Below are positions 7,386 through 16,702 of a DNA stretch of 38,572 nucleotides, one piece after another; position 1 is the first letter of the stretch, and every line of letters begins with the position of its first letter. The translations under genes were made by a program, and so were the position numbers. The stretch lies in the NCBI GenBank assembly GCA_036265615.1, contig DATAOT010000102.1:1-38572 (forward strand), read 5' to 3'. The notes under the pieces are model-generated. The model ran no database searches and was not told the DNA's origin. It was given only the letters and a program-made list of their open reading frames with translations. This DNA is from DATAFF01 sp036265615. Its GTDB lineage: Bacteria > Pseudomonadota > Alphaproteobacteria > Rhizobiales > Aestuariivirgaceae.

Positions 7386-9594
7386 GGCTTTTCAAGGACG
7401 TGGCGCTGCGGATGGAGGCACGGGGCACCGGGTGGACAACCCAGGGCCTCTGGCCTTGCTCGTCTCGCGCCGAGACCACGCGCCACCGATCACCATCGAG
7501 GTAAATGGCATGGGCGCCTTTGCGCCACAGATCGAAGCGGTCGATGCGCAGGCGCGCGCCGCGGCAGGCGCCGCGCAGCGGCACGGCGGCGATGACGATC
7601 TCGGCGTCGCCGCACAGGGCCGATGCCGCGCCGGCCGCGAGGTCGCTCGTCAAGAAGACCAGCCGCCGTCCCTTCACGACGGCACGGCAGGCGGTCGGCG
7701 TGCAAGACCAGCCGGGCCGTTCGAGGGCTTCCTTGAACGTTGCGGAGTCGCCCTCATGCAGCAACCATTTCTCGACAGTGAAGCGGGCCTTTCGCTGCAA
7801 GGGGAAGGCCAGGCGACCGTCTTCGGCGCGGACGGCGACGGTCGCGCCGCGCCGCTCGACCAGGATGTCGGGCTCCGAATGAAGACCGGCCAGGCCGATG
7901 CCGGCCAGGATGGCGACAAGGCCGAGCAGCCGGGTCCACCCCCGCCAGAGGCAGAGGAAAAGGAGCCCGGCGGTCATCGCCATCATCGCCGGCAGCGGAG
8001 GCGAGGCAATGGCCGTGCGGGCACCGGGCAGGGCAGCAATGGTCGCAGCGATCCTGGCCACCGCCGCGAGCCCGACGCCCATGAGCTGAAGCGGCAGAAA
8101 TTCCAGGCCGAAGGGCATGGCGACCATCGCGGCAAGCGCCGCCGGCATGACCAGCAGCGAGACGACCGGAAGAGCCAGCGCATTGGCGATGACCGCGTAG
8201 GCCGAGAGCCGGTTGAAGTGGTAGACGGCCGGCAGGCCGCTGCACAGGCTCGCCACCACCGTGGTGGCCGTCATCGCGAGCGCGGCGGCGAGGAGGCGGC
8301 GGAAGACGAGGCGGGTCCAGCGGACCTTGCCGCCGTCGTCGCCTTCCCGCTCCCGGCTGGCCCGCCTGCCCGACCATGCCTCATGCGCCGAGATCAGGCC
8401 CATCACGGCGAGAAACGACATCTGGAAGCTTGCCGACAGCACCGCCTCCGGGCTCATGACGATCAGCAGCGCCGCGGTGGCGACCAGATTGTGCAGCGAC
8501 AGGGCCGGCCGCTCGAGGAGCACCGCGGCGAACAGCATGACGATCATGATCGCCGAGCGCCAGGTGGCAACGCCACCGCCCGAGAGCGCCAGATAGATCG
8601 CAGCCGCGAGCAGCGCGCCGACCGCTGCCCAGGCCTTGATCGGCCGGGTGAGGGCCAGCCACGGCGAGAGCGCCAGGAGCGCGCGCAGCACCGTGAAGAC
8701 ACCCCCCGCCACCAGCGCCATGTGCAGGCCGGAAATCGAGAGGATGTGGGCGAGTCCCGAAACCTGCAGCGCGTCATTGATGCCGCGGGGAAGATGGCCG
8801 CGCTCGCCGGTGATCTGGGCCTCGGCAAATGCGCCCATCGGCCCGGGCAGTGCTGCCCGGATGCGGGCGCCGATCGCGTCGCGCAGATCGTCGATCCAGT
8901 CGGCAAGCGCCGGGCCGGTTGGCGCGGCGATGATGTCCGGCCGGCGCAGGGCCCGGCCGGTGGCGCCGATGCCGGCGAACCACAAGGTGCGAGCGTGATC
9001 GTAGGTGCCGGGCAGCAATGGAGGCGCAAGCGGATAAAGCAGAGCGTGCACCCTGATGGTGGCGCCCCGGGAGAGCCGCGGCGCCGGCCCGGGCATCCGG
9101 AGCTCGACGCGGCGCGGCGCGCGATTCGGCTCGATGGCCTCGAGCTGCACATCGTCCAGAACCAGGCGAAGCGAGCGCTCGCCGATCGGGGCCAGCCCGA
9201 CGATGCGCCCGGTCAGCACCACATCGCCGGTCGGGGCGGCAAGCATCGCCGTGTCGAGCCAGAGCGTGCGGGCCTTGGCCGCGGTGAAACCGGCGGCGCA
9301 GGCGGCCAGGAGCAGAAAGGCCGGCTTGCAGGCGCCGCGGCGAATCTGAACAACGATGGCAACGGCAAGGGTCGCGGCGAGCGCGGCGAACAAGCCATGC
9401 GGCTCGACCGGCATGGCGAAATAGACGGCGACGCCGGCAGCCAACGCGACCGGAACCCAGAGCGGCCAGCACTGTCGCTGTGCGGCGAAGGCGGATGCGA
9501 GCTGCCGGCGCAGGGCTGCAACCAGTCCGGCAATCGTCCCGTGGGCGACCGGCGGCGCCTCCGGCGGCCGCTCCCAGGCCAGCTCGAAATCCAT
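7255..9594 (-). CDS. comEC: ComEC/Rec2-family inner membrane DNA-uptake channel protein
   Basis: This 779-residue polytopic membrane protein matches the ComEC/Rec2 family, the channel carrying single-stranded DNA across the inner membrane in natural transformation. An N-terminal segment with transmembrane helices (about 40-115) is followed by a soluble DUF4131-like region, then the competence domain with HILSISGLHMALVAGG and FQMSFLAVMGL and many hydrophobic helices. The soluble C-terminus has no HxHxDH metallo-beta-lactamase motif, which many ComEC proteins carry. The final 44 residues are encoded antisense to lexA and are Pro/Arg-rich, probably a run-on beyond the conserved end. No other competence genes are nearby, so actual transformability cannot be inferred. 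Confidence 0.88.
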   Translation of the reverse strand: MDFELAWERPPEAPPVAHGTIAGLVAALRRQLASAFAAQRQCWPLWVPVALAAGVAVYFAMPVEPHGLFAALAATLAVAIVVQIRRGACKPAFLLLAACAAGFTAAKARTLWLDTAMLAAPTGDVVLTGRIVGLAPIGERSLRLVLDDVQLEAIEPNRAPRRVELRMPGPAPRLSRGATIRVHALLYPLAPPLLPGTYDHARTLWFAGIGATGRALRRPDIIAAPTGPALADWIDDLRDAIGARIRAALPGPMGAFAEAQITGERGHLPRGINDALQVSGLAHILSISGLHMALVAGGVFTVLRALLALSPWLALTRPIKAWAAVGALLAAAIYLALSGGGVATWRSAIMIVMLFAAVLLERPALSLHNLVATAALLIVMSPEAVLSASFQMSFLAVMGLISAHEAWSGRRASREREGDDGGKVRWTRLVFRRLLAAALAMTATTVVASLCSGLPAVYHFNRLSAYAVIANALALPVVSLLVMPAALAAMVAMPFGLEFLPLQLMGVGLAAVARIAATIAALPGARTAIASPPLPAMMAMTAGLLFLCLWRGWTRLLGLVAILAGIGLAGLHSEPDILVERRGATVAVRAEDGRLAFPLQRKARFTVEKWLLHEGDSATFKEALERPGWSCTPTACRAVVKGRRLVFLTSDLAAGAASALCGDAEIVIAAVPLRGACRGARLRIDRFDLWRKGAHAIYLDGDRWRVVSARDEQGQRPWVVHPVPRASIRSATSLKSLNIYGLSRPAFPAPAPDPARKFWFHRPDWPLRAPPSRPCGAFA

Positions 9595-9697
9595 TCCCCA
9601 TCATCCAGCACAAGCCCGGCCCTTGGTGACGGCGGGCGGCCCGTGCTAGATCCCCCAGCTCACGTCGTCATCTCGATCATTGCGGAGACTGGGCCGA

Positions 9698-11116
9698 ATG
9701 TCACTGCCCGTCGTCACCCGGTTTGCACCTTCCCCGACCGGCTTCCTCCATATCGGCGGTGCGAGGACCGCGCTGTTCAACTGGGCCTATGCCCGGGGCC
9801 ATGGCGGCCGCATGCTGCTGCGGATCGAGGACACCGACCGGCAGCGCTCAACCGAACCGGCCATCCAGGCCATCCTGGAGGGGCTCCAATGGCTAGGCCT
9901 CGATTGGGACGGCGAGCCGCTGTCGCAATTCGCCCGGGCGGCGCGTCACCGGGCGATCGCCGAGGAGCTGCTGCGGCGCGGCAGGGCCTATCGCTGTTAT
10001 TGCACGGCGGACGAACTCGAGGAGATGCGGGAGCGGGCGGCAGCCGCCGGGCTGCCGCCGCGCTATGACGGGCGCTGGCGCGACCGCCCGGAGAGCGAGG
10101 CGCCGGAGGGTGTCGCGCCGGCCATCCGGTTCAAGGCGCCGAGCGAGGGCGAGACCATCATCGAGGACCAGGTGATGGGGCGGGTCGTGTTCCACAATCG
10201 CGAGCTTGACGATCTGATCATCCTGCGCTCGGACGGCACCCCGACCTACAATCTGGCCGTGGTGGTCGACGATCACGACATGGGCGTGACCCATATCATC
10301 CGCGGCGTCGATCATCTCACCAATGCAGCGCGGCAGAGCCAGATTTACGAGGCCCTCGACTGGCCGGTGCCGGTGATGGCCCATCTGCCGCTGATCCACG
10401 GGCCGGACGGCGCCAAGCTGTCGAAGCGTCATGGAGCGCTCGGGGTCGATGCCTACCGCACCATGGGCTATCTGCCGGCGGCGATGCGCAATTACCTGGC
10501 GCGGCTCGGCTGGAGCCACGGCGACGACGAGATTTTCTCCACCGAGCAGCTGGTCCGCTGGTTCGATCTCGATCATGTCGGGAGGTCGCCGGCTCGGTTC
10601 GACTTCGCAAAGCTTGAAAACCTCAATGGGCATTATCTGCGCGCCACACCCGATGACCAGCTCATCGCGGCGCTTGTCGAGTTCCTCCCCCATGTGCCGG
10701 GCGGCGCGATCATGCTTGCAAGGCTCGACGCCGATGCTCTGGCCCGGCTCGAGCGCCTCATGCCGGGGCTGAAGGAGCGGGCGAAGACCCTGGTCGAGCT
10801 CATGGAATCGGCCCGCTTCCTGGTCGCGGGGCGGCCGCTTGCCATGGACGACAAGGCGCAGGCCATTCTTGCAGGCGAGGGCCGACAGGCGCTGAAAGCG
10901 CTTCTGCCGGTGCTCGAGCAGGCGGAGTGGAGCGCGCCGGCGCTTGAAGCGGCTGTCAAATCCTTTGCCGAGGCGCGGGGGCTGAAGCTCGGCAAGCTGG
11001 CCCAGCCGCTCAGGGCCGCGCTGACCGGCAGCTCGACATCGCCGGGAATCTTCGACGTGCTCGCTGCCCTTGGCCGCCAGGAGTCGCTTTCCAGGATCGG
11101 CGACCAGGCCGTTTGA
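9698..11116 (+). CDS. gltX: Glutamyl-tRNA synthetase
   Basis: This class I aminoacyl-tRNA synthetase charges tRNA-Glu (and possibly tRNA-Gln, since many alphaproteobacteria use the GatCAB route). The start ATG 9698 is preceded by GGAG at 9684-9687 and gives 472 residues; an upstream TTG in frame is less likely. The HIGH motif appears as HIGG (18-21) in FLHIGGARTALFN, and the KMSKS motif as KLSKR (240-244). The C-terminal anticodon-binding domain is complete, with GLKLGKLAQPLRAALTGSSTSPGIFDVL near the end in two conserved pieces. It is divergent from comEC across about 100 bases. Alphaproteobacteria often have two gltX copies with different tRNA preferences; which one this is cannot be told by eye. 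Confidence 0.96.
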   Translation: MSLPVVTRFAPSPTGFLHIGGARTALFNWAYARGHGGRMLLRIEDTDRQRSTEPAIQAILEGLQWLGLDWDGEPLSQFARAARHRAIAEELLRRGRAYRCYCTADELEEMRERAAAAGLPPRYDGRWRDRPESEAPEGVAPAIRFKAPSEGETIIEDQVMGRVVFHNRELDDLIILRSDGTPTYNLAVVVDDHDMGVTHIIRGVDHLTNAARQSQIYEALDWPVPVMAHLPLIHGPDGAKLSKRHGALGVDAYRTMGYLPAAMRNYLARLGWSHGDDEIFSTEQLVRWFDLDHVGRSPARFDFAKLENLNGHYLRATPDDQLIAALVEFLPHVPGGAIMLARLDADALARLERLMPGLKERAKTLVELMESARFLVAGRPLAMDDKAQAILAGEGRQALKALLPVLEQAEWSAPALEAAVKSFAEARGLKLGKLAQPLRAALTGSSTSPGIFDVLAALGRQESLSRIGDQAV

Positions 11117-11218
11117 GAACAGAATTGTGCAGGCGCGAAACCATGGCAGCACTTGCAGCATTATGGCTATTGGGCTAGCGATGAAACAGCCCCAAACCAT
11201 TTGGGAAAGGTGTGCTCC

Positions 11219-12517
11219 ATGGAGCCGTCAGACGAAGTCGCGCAGCTGCGTTATCGCCGCGACGAACTGGAACTTCGGGTGCGTCACGGGACGCTCGGCC
11301 CCAACGTCATCGACATCGGAAATCTCTACAAGGACGCGCATGTCTTCACCTACGATCCGGGCTATACCTCGACGGCAAGCTGCGATTCAAAAATCACCTA
11401 TATCGATGGCGACGAGGGCATTCTGCTCTATCGTGGCTATCCGATCGAGCAGCTGGCCGAGCATGGAGACTTCATCGAGACCGCCTATCTGCTGCTCTAC
11501 GGCGAGCTGCCCGATGCCAGCCAGCGCAAGGAGTTCGAGGGCGCGATCACCCATCACACCATGCTGCATGAGCAGATGATCCGTTTCTATTCGGGTTTCC
11601 GGCGCGATGCGCACCCGATGGCGGTCATGGTGGGAGTGGTGGGTGCAATGTCGGCCTTTTATCACGACTCCACCGACGTCAATGATCCAAAGCAGCGGGA
11701 GATCGCGATCCGGCGGATGATCGCCAAGCTGCCGACCATCGGCGCGATGGCTTACAAATACGCCATCGGGCAGCCCTTCATGTATCCGCGCAACGATTTG
11801 AACTACGCCGGCAACTTCCTGCAGATGTGCTTCGCCGTGCCCTGCGAGCCGTTCAAGCCCAATCCGGTGCTGTCGCAGGCGATGGACAAGATTTTCATTC
11901 TTCATGCCGATCATGAACAGAACGCATCGACGTCGACGGTGCGACTCGCCGGCTCGTCCGGCGCCAATCCCTTTGCCTGCATTGCCGCCGGGATTGCCTG
12001 CCTGTGGGGACCGGCGCATGGCGGCGCCAACGAGGCAGCGCTCAAGATGCTGGCGGAAATCGGCGTTCCGGAGAACATCCCGAAATTCGTCGCCAGGGCG
12101 AAGGATCGCAACGATCCCTTCCGCCTCATGGGGTTCGGACACCGGGTCTACAAGAATTACGACCCGCGCGCCCGCATCATGCAGCGCACCTGTCACGAGG
12201 TGCTGAACGATCTCGGGATCAAGGACGACCCGCTGCTCGATGTGGCCGTCGAACTCGAGCAGATAGCCCTCAAGGACGAGTACTTCATCGAGAAGAAGCT
12301 CTATCCCAACATCGATTTCTATTCCGGCATCACGCTCAGGGCGCTCGGTTTCCCGACCTCGATGTTCACGGTTCTATTCGCCATTGCCCGGACCGTCGGG
12401 TGGCTCGCGCAATGGAAGGAAATGATCGAGGACCCGACCCAGCGAATCGGACGACCGCGCCAGCTCTATACCGGGCCGAAGCGCCGCGACTATGTTCCGG
12501 CGAGCGAACGGGCCTAA
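11219..12517 (+). CDS. gltA: Citrate synthase (type II)
   Basis: The enzyme condenses oxaloacetate and acetyl-CoA to citrate at the entry of the TCA cycle. I place the start at ATG 11219, preceded by GGGAAAGG at 11203-11210, giving 432 residues; the open frame extends 22 codons further, but those residues do not resemble the family. Catalytic residues are visible: His267 in GPAHGGANE, His308 in GFGHRVYKNYDPRA and Asp366 in NIDFYSGI. The N-terminal beta domain (NVIDIGNLYKDAHVFTYDPG) marks the long, hexameric, NADH-sensitive type found in Gram-negative bacteria. The gap after gltX is 102 bases, so the gene probably has its own promoter. Transcription ends at a hairpin shared with the convergent fabZ. 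Confidence 0.96.
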   Translation: MEPSDEVAQLRYRRDELELRVRHGTLGPNVIDIGNLYKDAHVFTYDPGYTSTASCDSKITYIDGDEGILLYRGYPIEQLAEHGDFIETAYLLLYGELPDASQRKEFEGAITHHTMLHEQMIRFYSGFRRDAHPMAVMVGVVGAMSAFYHDSTDVNDPKQREIAIRRMIAKLPTIGAMAYKYAIGQPFMYPRNDLNYAGNFLQMCFAVPCEPFKPNPVLSQAMDKIFILHADHEQNASTSTVRLAGSSGANPFACIAAGIACLWGPAHGGANEAALKMLAEIGVPENIPKFVARAKDRNDPFRLMGFGHRVYKNYDPRARIMQRTCHEVLNDLGIKDDPLLDVAVELEQIALKDEYFIEKKLYPNIDFYSGITLRALGFPTSMFTVLFAIARTVGWLAQWKEMIEDPTQRIGRPRQLYTGPKRRDYVPASERA

Positions 12518-12523
12518 AACGGG

Positions 12524-12586
12524 CAATAGCGGAGAGCGAATGACTGCCCCTCATCGAAGCTGGTGAGGGGCATTTGCTATTGGCTA
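12524..12586. repeat. Imperfect inverted repeat (AATAGC type) between gltA and fabZ
   Basis: Outer arms CAATAGC (12524-12530) and GCTATTG (12576-12582) are exact complements and enclose the 9-bp terminator stem at 12545-12572. The right arm runs into the fabZ stop codon, whose TAG (12584-12586, minus strand) is the first triplet of a repeat unit reading TAGCCAATAGC. It resembles the heptamer-repeat hairpins at 21.5, 21.9, 26.3 and 32.3 kb. Confidence 0.6.
12545..12572. terminator. Bidirectional terminator hairpin between convergent gltA and fabZ
   Basis: TGCCCCTCA (12545-12553) and TGAGGGGCA (12564-12572) form a perfect 9-bp stem with a 10-base loop. It lies between convergent stop codons, as expected for a shared terminator. 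The T-tract is weak (TTTGCTATT on the plus strand). Confidence 0.65.
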
Positions 12587-13063
12587 TTCCGTTGGCCGCG
12601 ACACCAGCATGGCGCTGATCTCGGCTTCCGCGACCTTGCGCTTGTCGACCTGCGCCTCGGCGGCGAAACGCCAGACATTGCCACGTTTCTGAAGCTGCCT
12701 CACCGGCAGGTGCAGCACGTCTCCGGGCACCACCGGCTTGCGGAACCGGGCATGGTCGATTGCCATGAAATAAACGAGCTTGCCGGAATTGATCTCGCCG
12801 AGATGCGCGAGCACGAGGCCGCCGGCGGTCTGAGCCATGGCCTCGATGATGAGCACGCCTGGCATCACCGGATTTTGCGGGAAATGGCCTTGGAAGAACG
12901 GCTCGTTGATGGTGACGTTCTTGATGCCGGTGGCCGAGATATCCCGGTCCATGTCGATGATGCGATCGATGAGCAGGAACGGGTAGCGGTGCGGCAGCAT
13001 CGCCATGATGCGGGCAATGTCCGCCGTGCCGAGACTGGCTCGTCCCTCCGCCTCAGCCGACAT
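12584..13063 (-). CDS. fabZ: 3-hydroxyacyl-[acyl-carrier-protein] dehydratase FabZ
   Basis: This hot-dog-fold enzyme removes water from 3-hydroxyacyl-ACP in fatty acid elongation. The 159-residue product has LPHRYPFLLIDRI (24-36) and the active-site block FFQGHFPQNPVMPGVL with His60, followed by catalytic Glu74 in IEAMAQTAGG. It starts 15 bases after the bamA stop. In most Gram-negative genomes fabZ lies between lpxD and lpxA because it shares 3-hydroxyacyl-ACP with lipid A synthesis; here neither neighbour exists. Its TAG stop is part of an adjacent inverted repeat. Confidence 0.96.
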   Translation of the reverse strand: MSAEAEGRASLGTADIARIMAMLPHRYPFLLIDRIIDMDRDISATGIKNVTINEPFFQGHFPQNPVMPGVLIIEAMAQTAGGLVLAHLGEINSGKLVYFMAIDHARFRKPVVPGDVLHLPVRQLQKRGNVWRFAAEAQVDKRKVAEAEISAMLVSRPTE

Positions 13064-13078
13064 CAGGAGCCACCACTG

Positions 13079-15418
13079 TCAGAAGCGCGTGCCGACGCTG
13101 AACCGCACCAACTCGGTCTTGTCATAGGACTGCTTGACCACCGGCCAGGCAACGTCGAGCTCAAGCGGCCCGAACGGCGAGTCCCAGATCAGGCCCGCTC
13201 CGACTGAGGCGCGCAGAGCGGGATTCTTGCCGAATACGTTGCAGACTCCGTTGGTGCAGTCGGGATCCAGCTCATTCTTCTCGGGCGCGCCGAACAAGGT
13301 GCCGACATCGGTGAAGACCGTGCCCTCGAGACCGAACTCCTCGGGCAGGCCGAGCGGGAAGATGGTCTCCACCGTGCCGATGCCGTAGGTCTCGCCGCCG
13401 ATCGAGTCGGTTGCGCCATCGGTGTTCGGACGCTCCATGCGCGGGCCGATACCGGCGCGCATGAAGCCGCGCAAGGAGTCGCCACCCTTGAAGAAGCGGT
13501 CGAGAATCGGCACCTGCTCATTATTCCAGCCCATGATGGTACCGCCGGTGGCCTTGAGCTTCAGCACCACCCCGTCGAACAGCAAGGGCATGAAGTAATA
13601 GGCGGCAGCATCGACCGAGCCATAATGGACGTCACCGCCGAGACCCGCCACCTCGCCGGTGGTCTGGAGGCGGTAGCCGGAGGTCGGCTTCAACGGATTG
13701 TCGAGATCATCGAGGGTGACGGTCGAGTTCACGAGCGAGATGTTGTCGGTGCCGGCGGCATCGCGAATGGCGAGCGACACCTGGTTCGGGTCGGTCACGT
13801 CCACCACGCGATGGGTGAACTGATATTTGGTGGTGAGGCGGGCAAGCTCCGAGATCCGGAAGCCGGTCCTGACCGCGCCGCCCACCTGCTGCATGGTGAA
13901 GGACGACTCCTGCTCCTGGTCGGTGCGGGTGGCGAAGGCGTCGACGCCGGCAGCGATGTTGCGGCCGAGGAAATAGGGCTCGGTGAAGCTGAAATTGACG
14001 CTCTGCCGCTGGAAGCTCAAGGCGGTCGCCAGGTTCACATACTGGCCGCGGCCGAGGAAGTTGCGCTCCGAAACGCTGACCGAGCCGATCACGCCCTCCT
14101 GGGTGGAGTAGCCGGCGGAGAAGTTCACCGTGCCGGTCGACTTCTCCTCGACCTGGATCACCAGCACGACCTTGTCGGGGGCGCTGCCGGGCTGCTCCTT
14201 GAAATCGATCTTGGAGAAGAAGTCGAGGGCGGTGAGGCGGCGGCGGGCCCGGTCGACCAGAATGCGGTTATAGGCATCGCCTTCATAGAGCTGGAGCTCG
14301 CGGCGAATCACTTCGTCGAGCGTGCGCACGTTGCCGACAATGTCGATGCGCTCGATATAGACCCGCGGCCCCTCCTGCACGTTGAACACGACGTCGAGCC
14401 GGCGGTTGGCTTCGTCGCGCTTGATGTCGGGCTGGATCTTGGCGAAGGCATAGCCCGCCTTGCCGGCCTCGATGGTCAGCGTTTCGACCGACTTGTCGAC
14501 CTTGCTGGCGTCGTAGGTCGTGCCCTTGCCGAAGGTCACGGCCGAGCCCAGGGCGTTGGCATCGAGCGACGTCCCGCCGGCGTTCACCGCGACATTGCCC
14601 ACGGTGTATTCGGGACCCTCCTCGACAACGAAGGTGATGTAGAAGCTCTCGCCGTCCGGCGCGAGCTCGGCGTTGGCCGAGATGACGCGGAAGTCGGCAA
14701 AACCGTTCTTGAGATAATAACGGCGCAGAAGTTCCTTGTCGTAGTTCAGCCGGTCGGGATCGTAAGTGTCGGAGGTGGAAAAGAACTTCCACCACGCATG
14801 CTCGCCGGTGGTGATGACGGAGCGCAGCGAGTAGTCGCTGAATGCCTGGTTGCCGATGAAGTTGATGCTGGCGACCTTGGTCGCGATGCCCTCGTGGATC
14901 TCGAACACGAGGTTCACGCGGTTCTGCGGCAGGCGGATGATCTTGGGCTCGATCCGGGCCGCGAAGTAGCCCGAACGGCGATAGAGCGCGACCAGGCGCT
15001 GAACGTCGGCCTGGACCCGCGAGCGGGTGAAGATGGTGCGTTCCTTGAGCTCTGCCTCCTTGGCGAGCGCGGCGTCGTCGAGCTCGGAATTGCCTTCGAA
15101 ATTGACACGGTTGATGAGCGGATTTTCCTCAACCTTGACGACAAGGTCCTTGCCGCGACGCAGGATCTGGACGTCGGAGAACAGACCGGTCTGGAACAGC
15201 GCCTTGATCGAATCGTCGACCTTGTCCTCGGTCGCGACCTCGCCCGCTTGAATCTGCATATAGGAGCGGACGGTCTCGGGTTCGACGCGCTGGTTGCCCT
15301 CGACGAGGATCTGCCCCACTGCCTGAGCCAGCGCCTGCGTTGAAAAAAGCCCCGAAATCGGTCCTGCCACCATGACGGCAAGCGCAACAAAGCCCACGGT
15401 CAGCAACCGATACAGCAT
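13079..15418 (-). CDS. bamA: Outer membrane protein assembly factor BamA
   Basis: BamA is the central Omp85 pore that folds beta-barrel proteins into the outer membrane. The 779-residue precursor has a signal peptide (about 1-32, ending STQALAQA), five POTRA domains (about 35-430; the first begins ILVEGNQRVEPETV), and a C-terminal barrel with the lid-loop block GGDSLRGFMRAGIGPR. It ends in Phe (VRFSVGTRF), the usual terminal signature of outer-membrane barrels. It lies between rseP and fabZ; lpxD, normally next, is missing. A 110-base gap upstream may hold a separate promoter. Confidence 0.96.
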   Translation of the reverse strand: MLYRLLTVGFVALAVMVAGPISGLFSTQALAQAVGQILVEGNQRVEPETVRSYMQIQAGEVATEDKVDDSIKALFQTGLFSDVQILRRGKDLVVKVEENPLINRVNFEGNSELDDAALAKEAELKERTIFTRSRVQADVQRLVALYRRSGYFAARIEPKIIRLPQNRVNLVFEIHEGIATKVASINFIGNQAFSDYSLRSVITTGEHAWWKFFSTSDTYDPDRLNYDKELLRRYYLKNGFADFRVISANAELAPDGESFYITFVVEEGPEYTVGNVAVNAGGTSLDANALGSAVTFGKGTTYDASKVDKSVETLTIEAGKAGYAFAKIQPDIKRDEANRRLDVVFNVQEGPRVYIERIDIVGNVRTLDEVIRRELQLYEGDAYNRILVDRARRRLTALDFFSKIDFKEQPGSAPDKVVLVIQVEEKSTGTVNFSAGYSTQEGVIGSVSVSERNFLGRGQYVNLATALSFQRQSVNFSFTEPYFLGRNIAAGVDAFATRTDQEQESSFTMQQVGGAVRTGFRISELARLTTKYQFTHRVVDVTDPNQVSLAIRDAAGTDNISLVNSTVTLDDLDNPLKPTSGYRLQTTGEVAGLGGDVHYGSVDAAAYYFMPLLFDGVVLKLKATGGTIMGWNNEQVPILDRFFKGGDSLRGFMRAGIGPRMERPNTDGATDSIGGETYGIGTVETIFPLGLPEEFGLEGTVFTDVGTLFGAPEKNELDPDCTNGVCNVFGKNPALRASVGAGLIWDSPFGPLELDVAWPVVKQSYDKTELVRFSVGTRF

Positions 15419-15440
15419 GTAGCGATCTCACCCTTCTTGC

Positions 15441-15458
15441 CGTGCCGCCCCAGGCACG
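15441..15458 (-). other. Small hairpin in the leader of bamA
   Basis: CGTGCC (15441-15446) and GGCACG (15453-15458) form a 6-bp stem with a 6-base loop, 23 bases upstream of the bamA start codon. This could affect bamA mRNA structure in the rseP-bamA gap, but the stem is short and may be chance. Confidence 0.25.
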
Positions 15459-15528
15459 AATCCCCGCTAATGTTTTACGCTGTTTTGGAGCACATGCAAA
15501 CCTTCAATTCCTGCCGCATTTCAGGTTG

Positions 15529-16674
15529 TTATGAACTCACCCATGAGGACACAAAGCGAACAATATCGTTCCAGGTGGCGAAAACCATGAGCGTGAGGAC
15601 GAGCGCAAACCCCAGTTTGAAGCCGAATTCCTGGGCATCCTGGCCCAGCGGACGGCCCCTCACGGCCTCGATCGCGTAATAAAGCAGGTGACCGCCATCG
15701 AGCATCGGGATGGGGAACAGGTTGATCAAGCCGATGCTCACCGAGAGCACGGCGGCAATCCGCAGGAACTCGAAAATTCCAAGCGAGGCGGCGCGGCCGG
15801 TCATCTCGGCGATGCCGAGAGGGCCGGCGAGCTGGCCGGTCCCTTCGCTGCCCGACAGCATGCGCCCGACATAGAGGACGGACTGGGAGGTGATGAACCA
15901 GGTGTCGGAAAGCGCCGTTTCCAGCGCCTCGCCGGCGCCCTTGTGCAGATAGGTGCGGGCGGCGCTGGTCGAGCGCTCAATGCCGATCAGGCCGATCTTG
16001 ACCGACGCATTGCCCGATTTGAGCTCGGTTTCGACCGGCGTTACCGTCAGCTCGACGGGGCGACCGGCGCGCTCCACCTCGATTCGGAGCGGCTGGCCGG
16101 CGCGCGGCGCCACGATCTTCTGGACATCCTCGAAGCTCGCTGTGGGCTCGCCGTTGACCTTGCGGATGATGTCGCCCGGCAGGATCCCGGCGGCCGCCGC
16201 GGCGCCGCCCGGCCGCACGACGTTGACCTTGGGCTCGTTCACGGGAACGCCGATGAAAGTCAGCGACAGGAAGAAGATGAGGATGGCGAGGAGGTAGTTG
16301 GCGGCCGGCCCGGCGACCACGACCGCGGCACGCTGCCACACCGGCTTGCCGTGAAAATCGCCCGGCGCGGCGGCGCCATCGACAGGGCGGTCCGGCGAGG
16401 GGAGGCTTGCCGCATTGGCATCCCCTGCAAATTTCACATAGCCGCCCAGCGGCAGCCAGCACACCTTCCAGCGGGTGCCGTGGCGGTCCTGCCAACCAAA
16501 GATTTCACGGCCGAAGCCGATCGAGAACACCTCGACATCGACACTGCACCAGCGGGCCACGAGGAAATGCCCGAACTCATGGACGAAAACGATGACAGTG
16601 AGGACCAGGAGGAAGGGCAGGACATAACCGCCCAGCACATCAAGCGGTGCAGCAAACAGACTCGCGACGTTCAT
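15529..16674 (-). CDS. rseP: Site-2 protease family zinc metalloprotease RseP
   Basis: RseP is an intramembrane protease that cleaves anti-sigma factors and remnant signal peptides. ATG 16674 (381 residues) is preceded by GGAGG at a good distance and begins just before the first membrane helix; upstream in-frame codons lie within dxr. The zinc site HEFGH (His32, Glu33, His36) is in the first transmembrane segment. A single clear PDZ domain follows (VNVVRPGGAAAAAGILPGD region), and the third zinc ligand is Asp in NLFPIPMLDGGHLL near the C-terminus. It lies between dxr and bamA, the usual order linking envelope-stress proteolysis with outer-membrane assembly. Confidence 0.94.
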   Translation of the reverse strand: MNVASLFAAPLDVLGGYVLPFLLVLTVIVFVHEFGHFLVARWCSVDVEVFSIGFGREIFGWQDRHGTRWKVCWLPLGGYVKFAGDANAASLPSPDRPVDGAAAPGDFHGKPVWQRAAVVVAGPAANYLLAILIFFLSLTFIGVPVNEPKVNVVRPGGAAAAAGILPGDIIRKVNGEPTASFEDVQKIVAPRAGQPLRIEVERAGRPVELTVTPVETELKSGNASVKIGLIGIERSTSAARTYLHKGAGEALETALSDTWFITSQSVLYVGRMLSGSEGTGQLAGPLGIAEMTGRAASLGIFEFLRIAAVLSVSIGLINLFPIPMLDGGHLLYYAIEAVRGRPLGQDAQEFGFKLGFALVLTLMVFATWNDIVRFVSSWVSS

Positions 16675-16702
16675 ACGGCCTCCGGCTCCAACGGTCCGAT
16701 TC

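Noticed and set aside
7432..10068. Plus-strand open frame of more than 800 codons opposite comEC and entering gltX
   Set aside because: Rich in Arg/Gly/His/Gln with no domain; comEC on the other strand shows clear family motifs and membrane helices.
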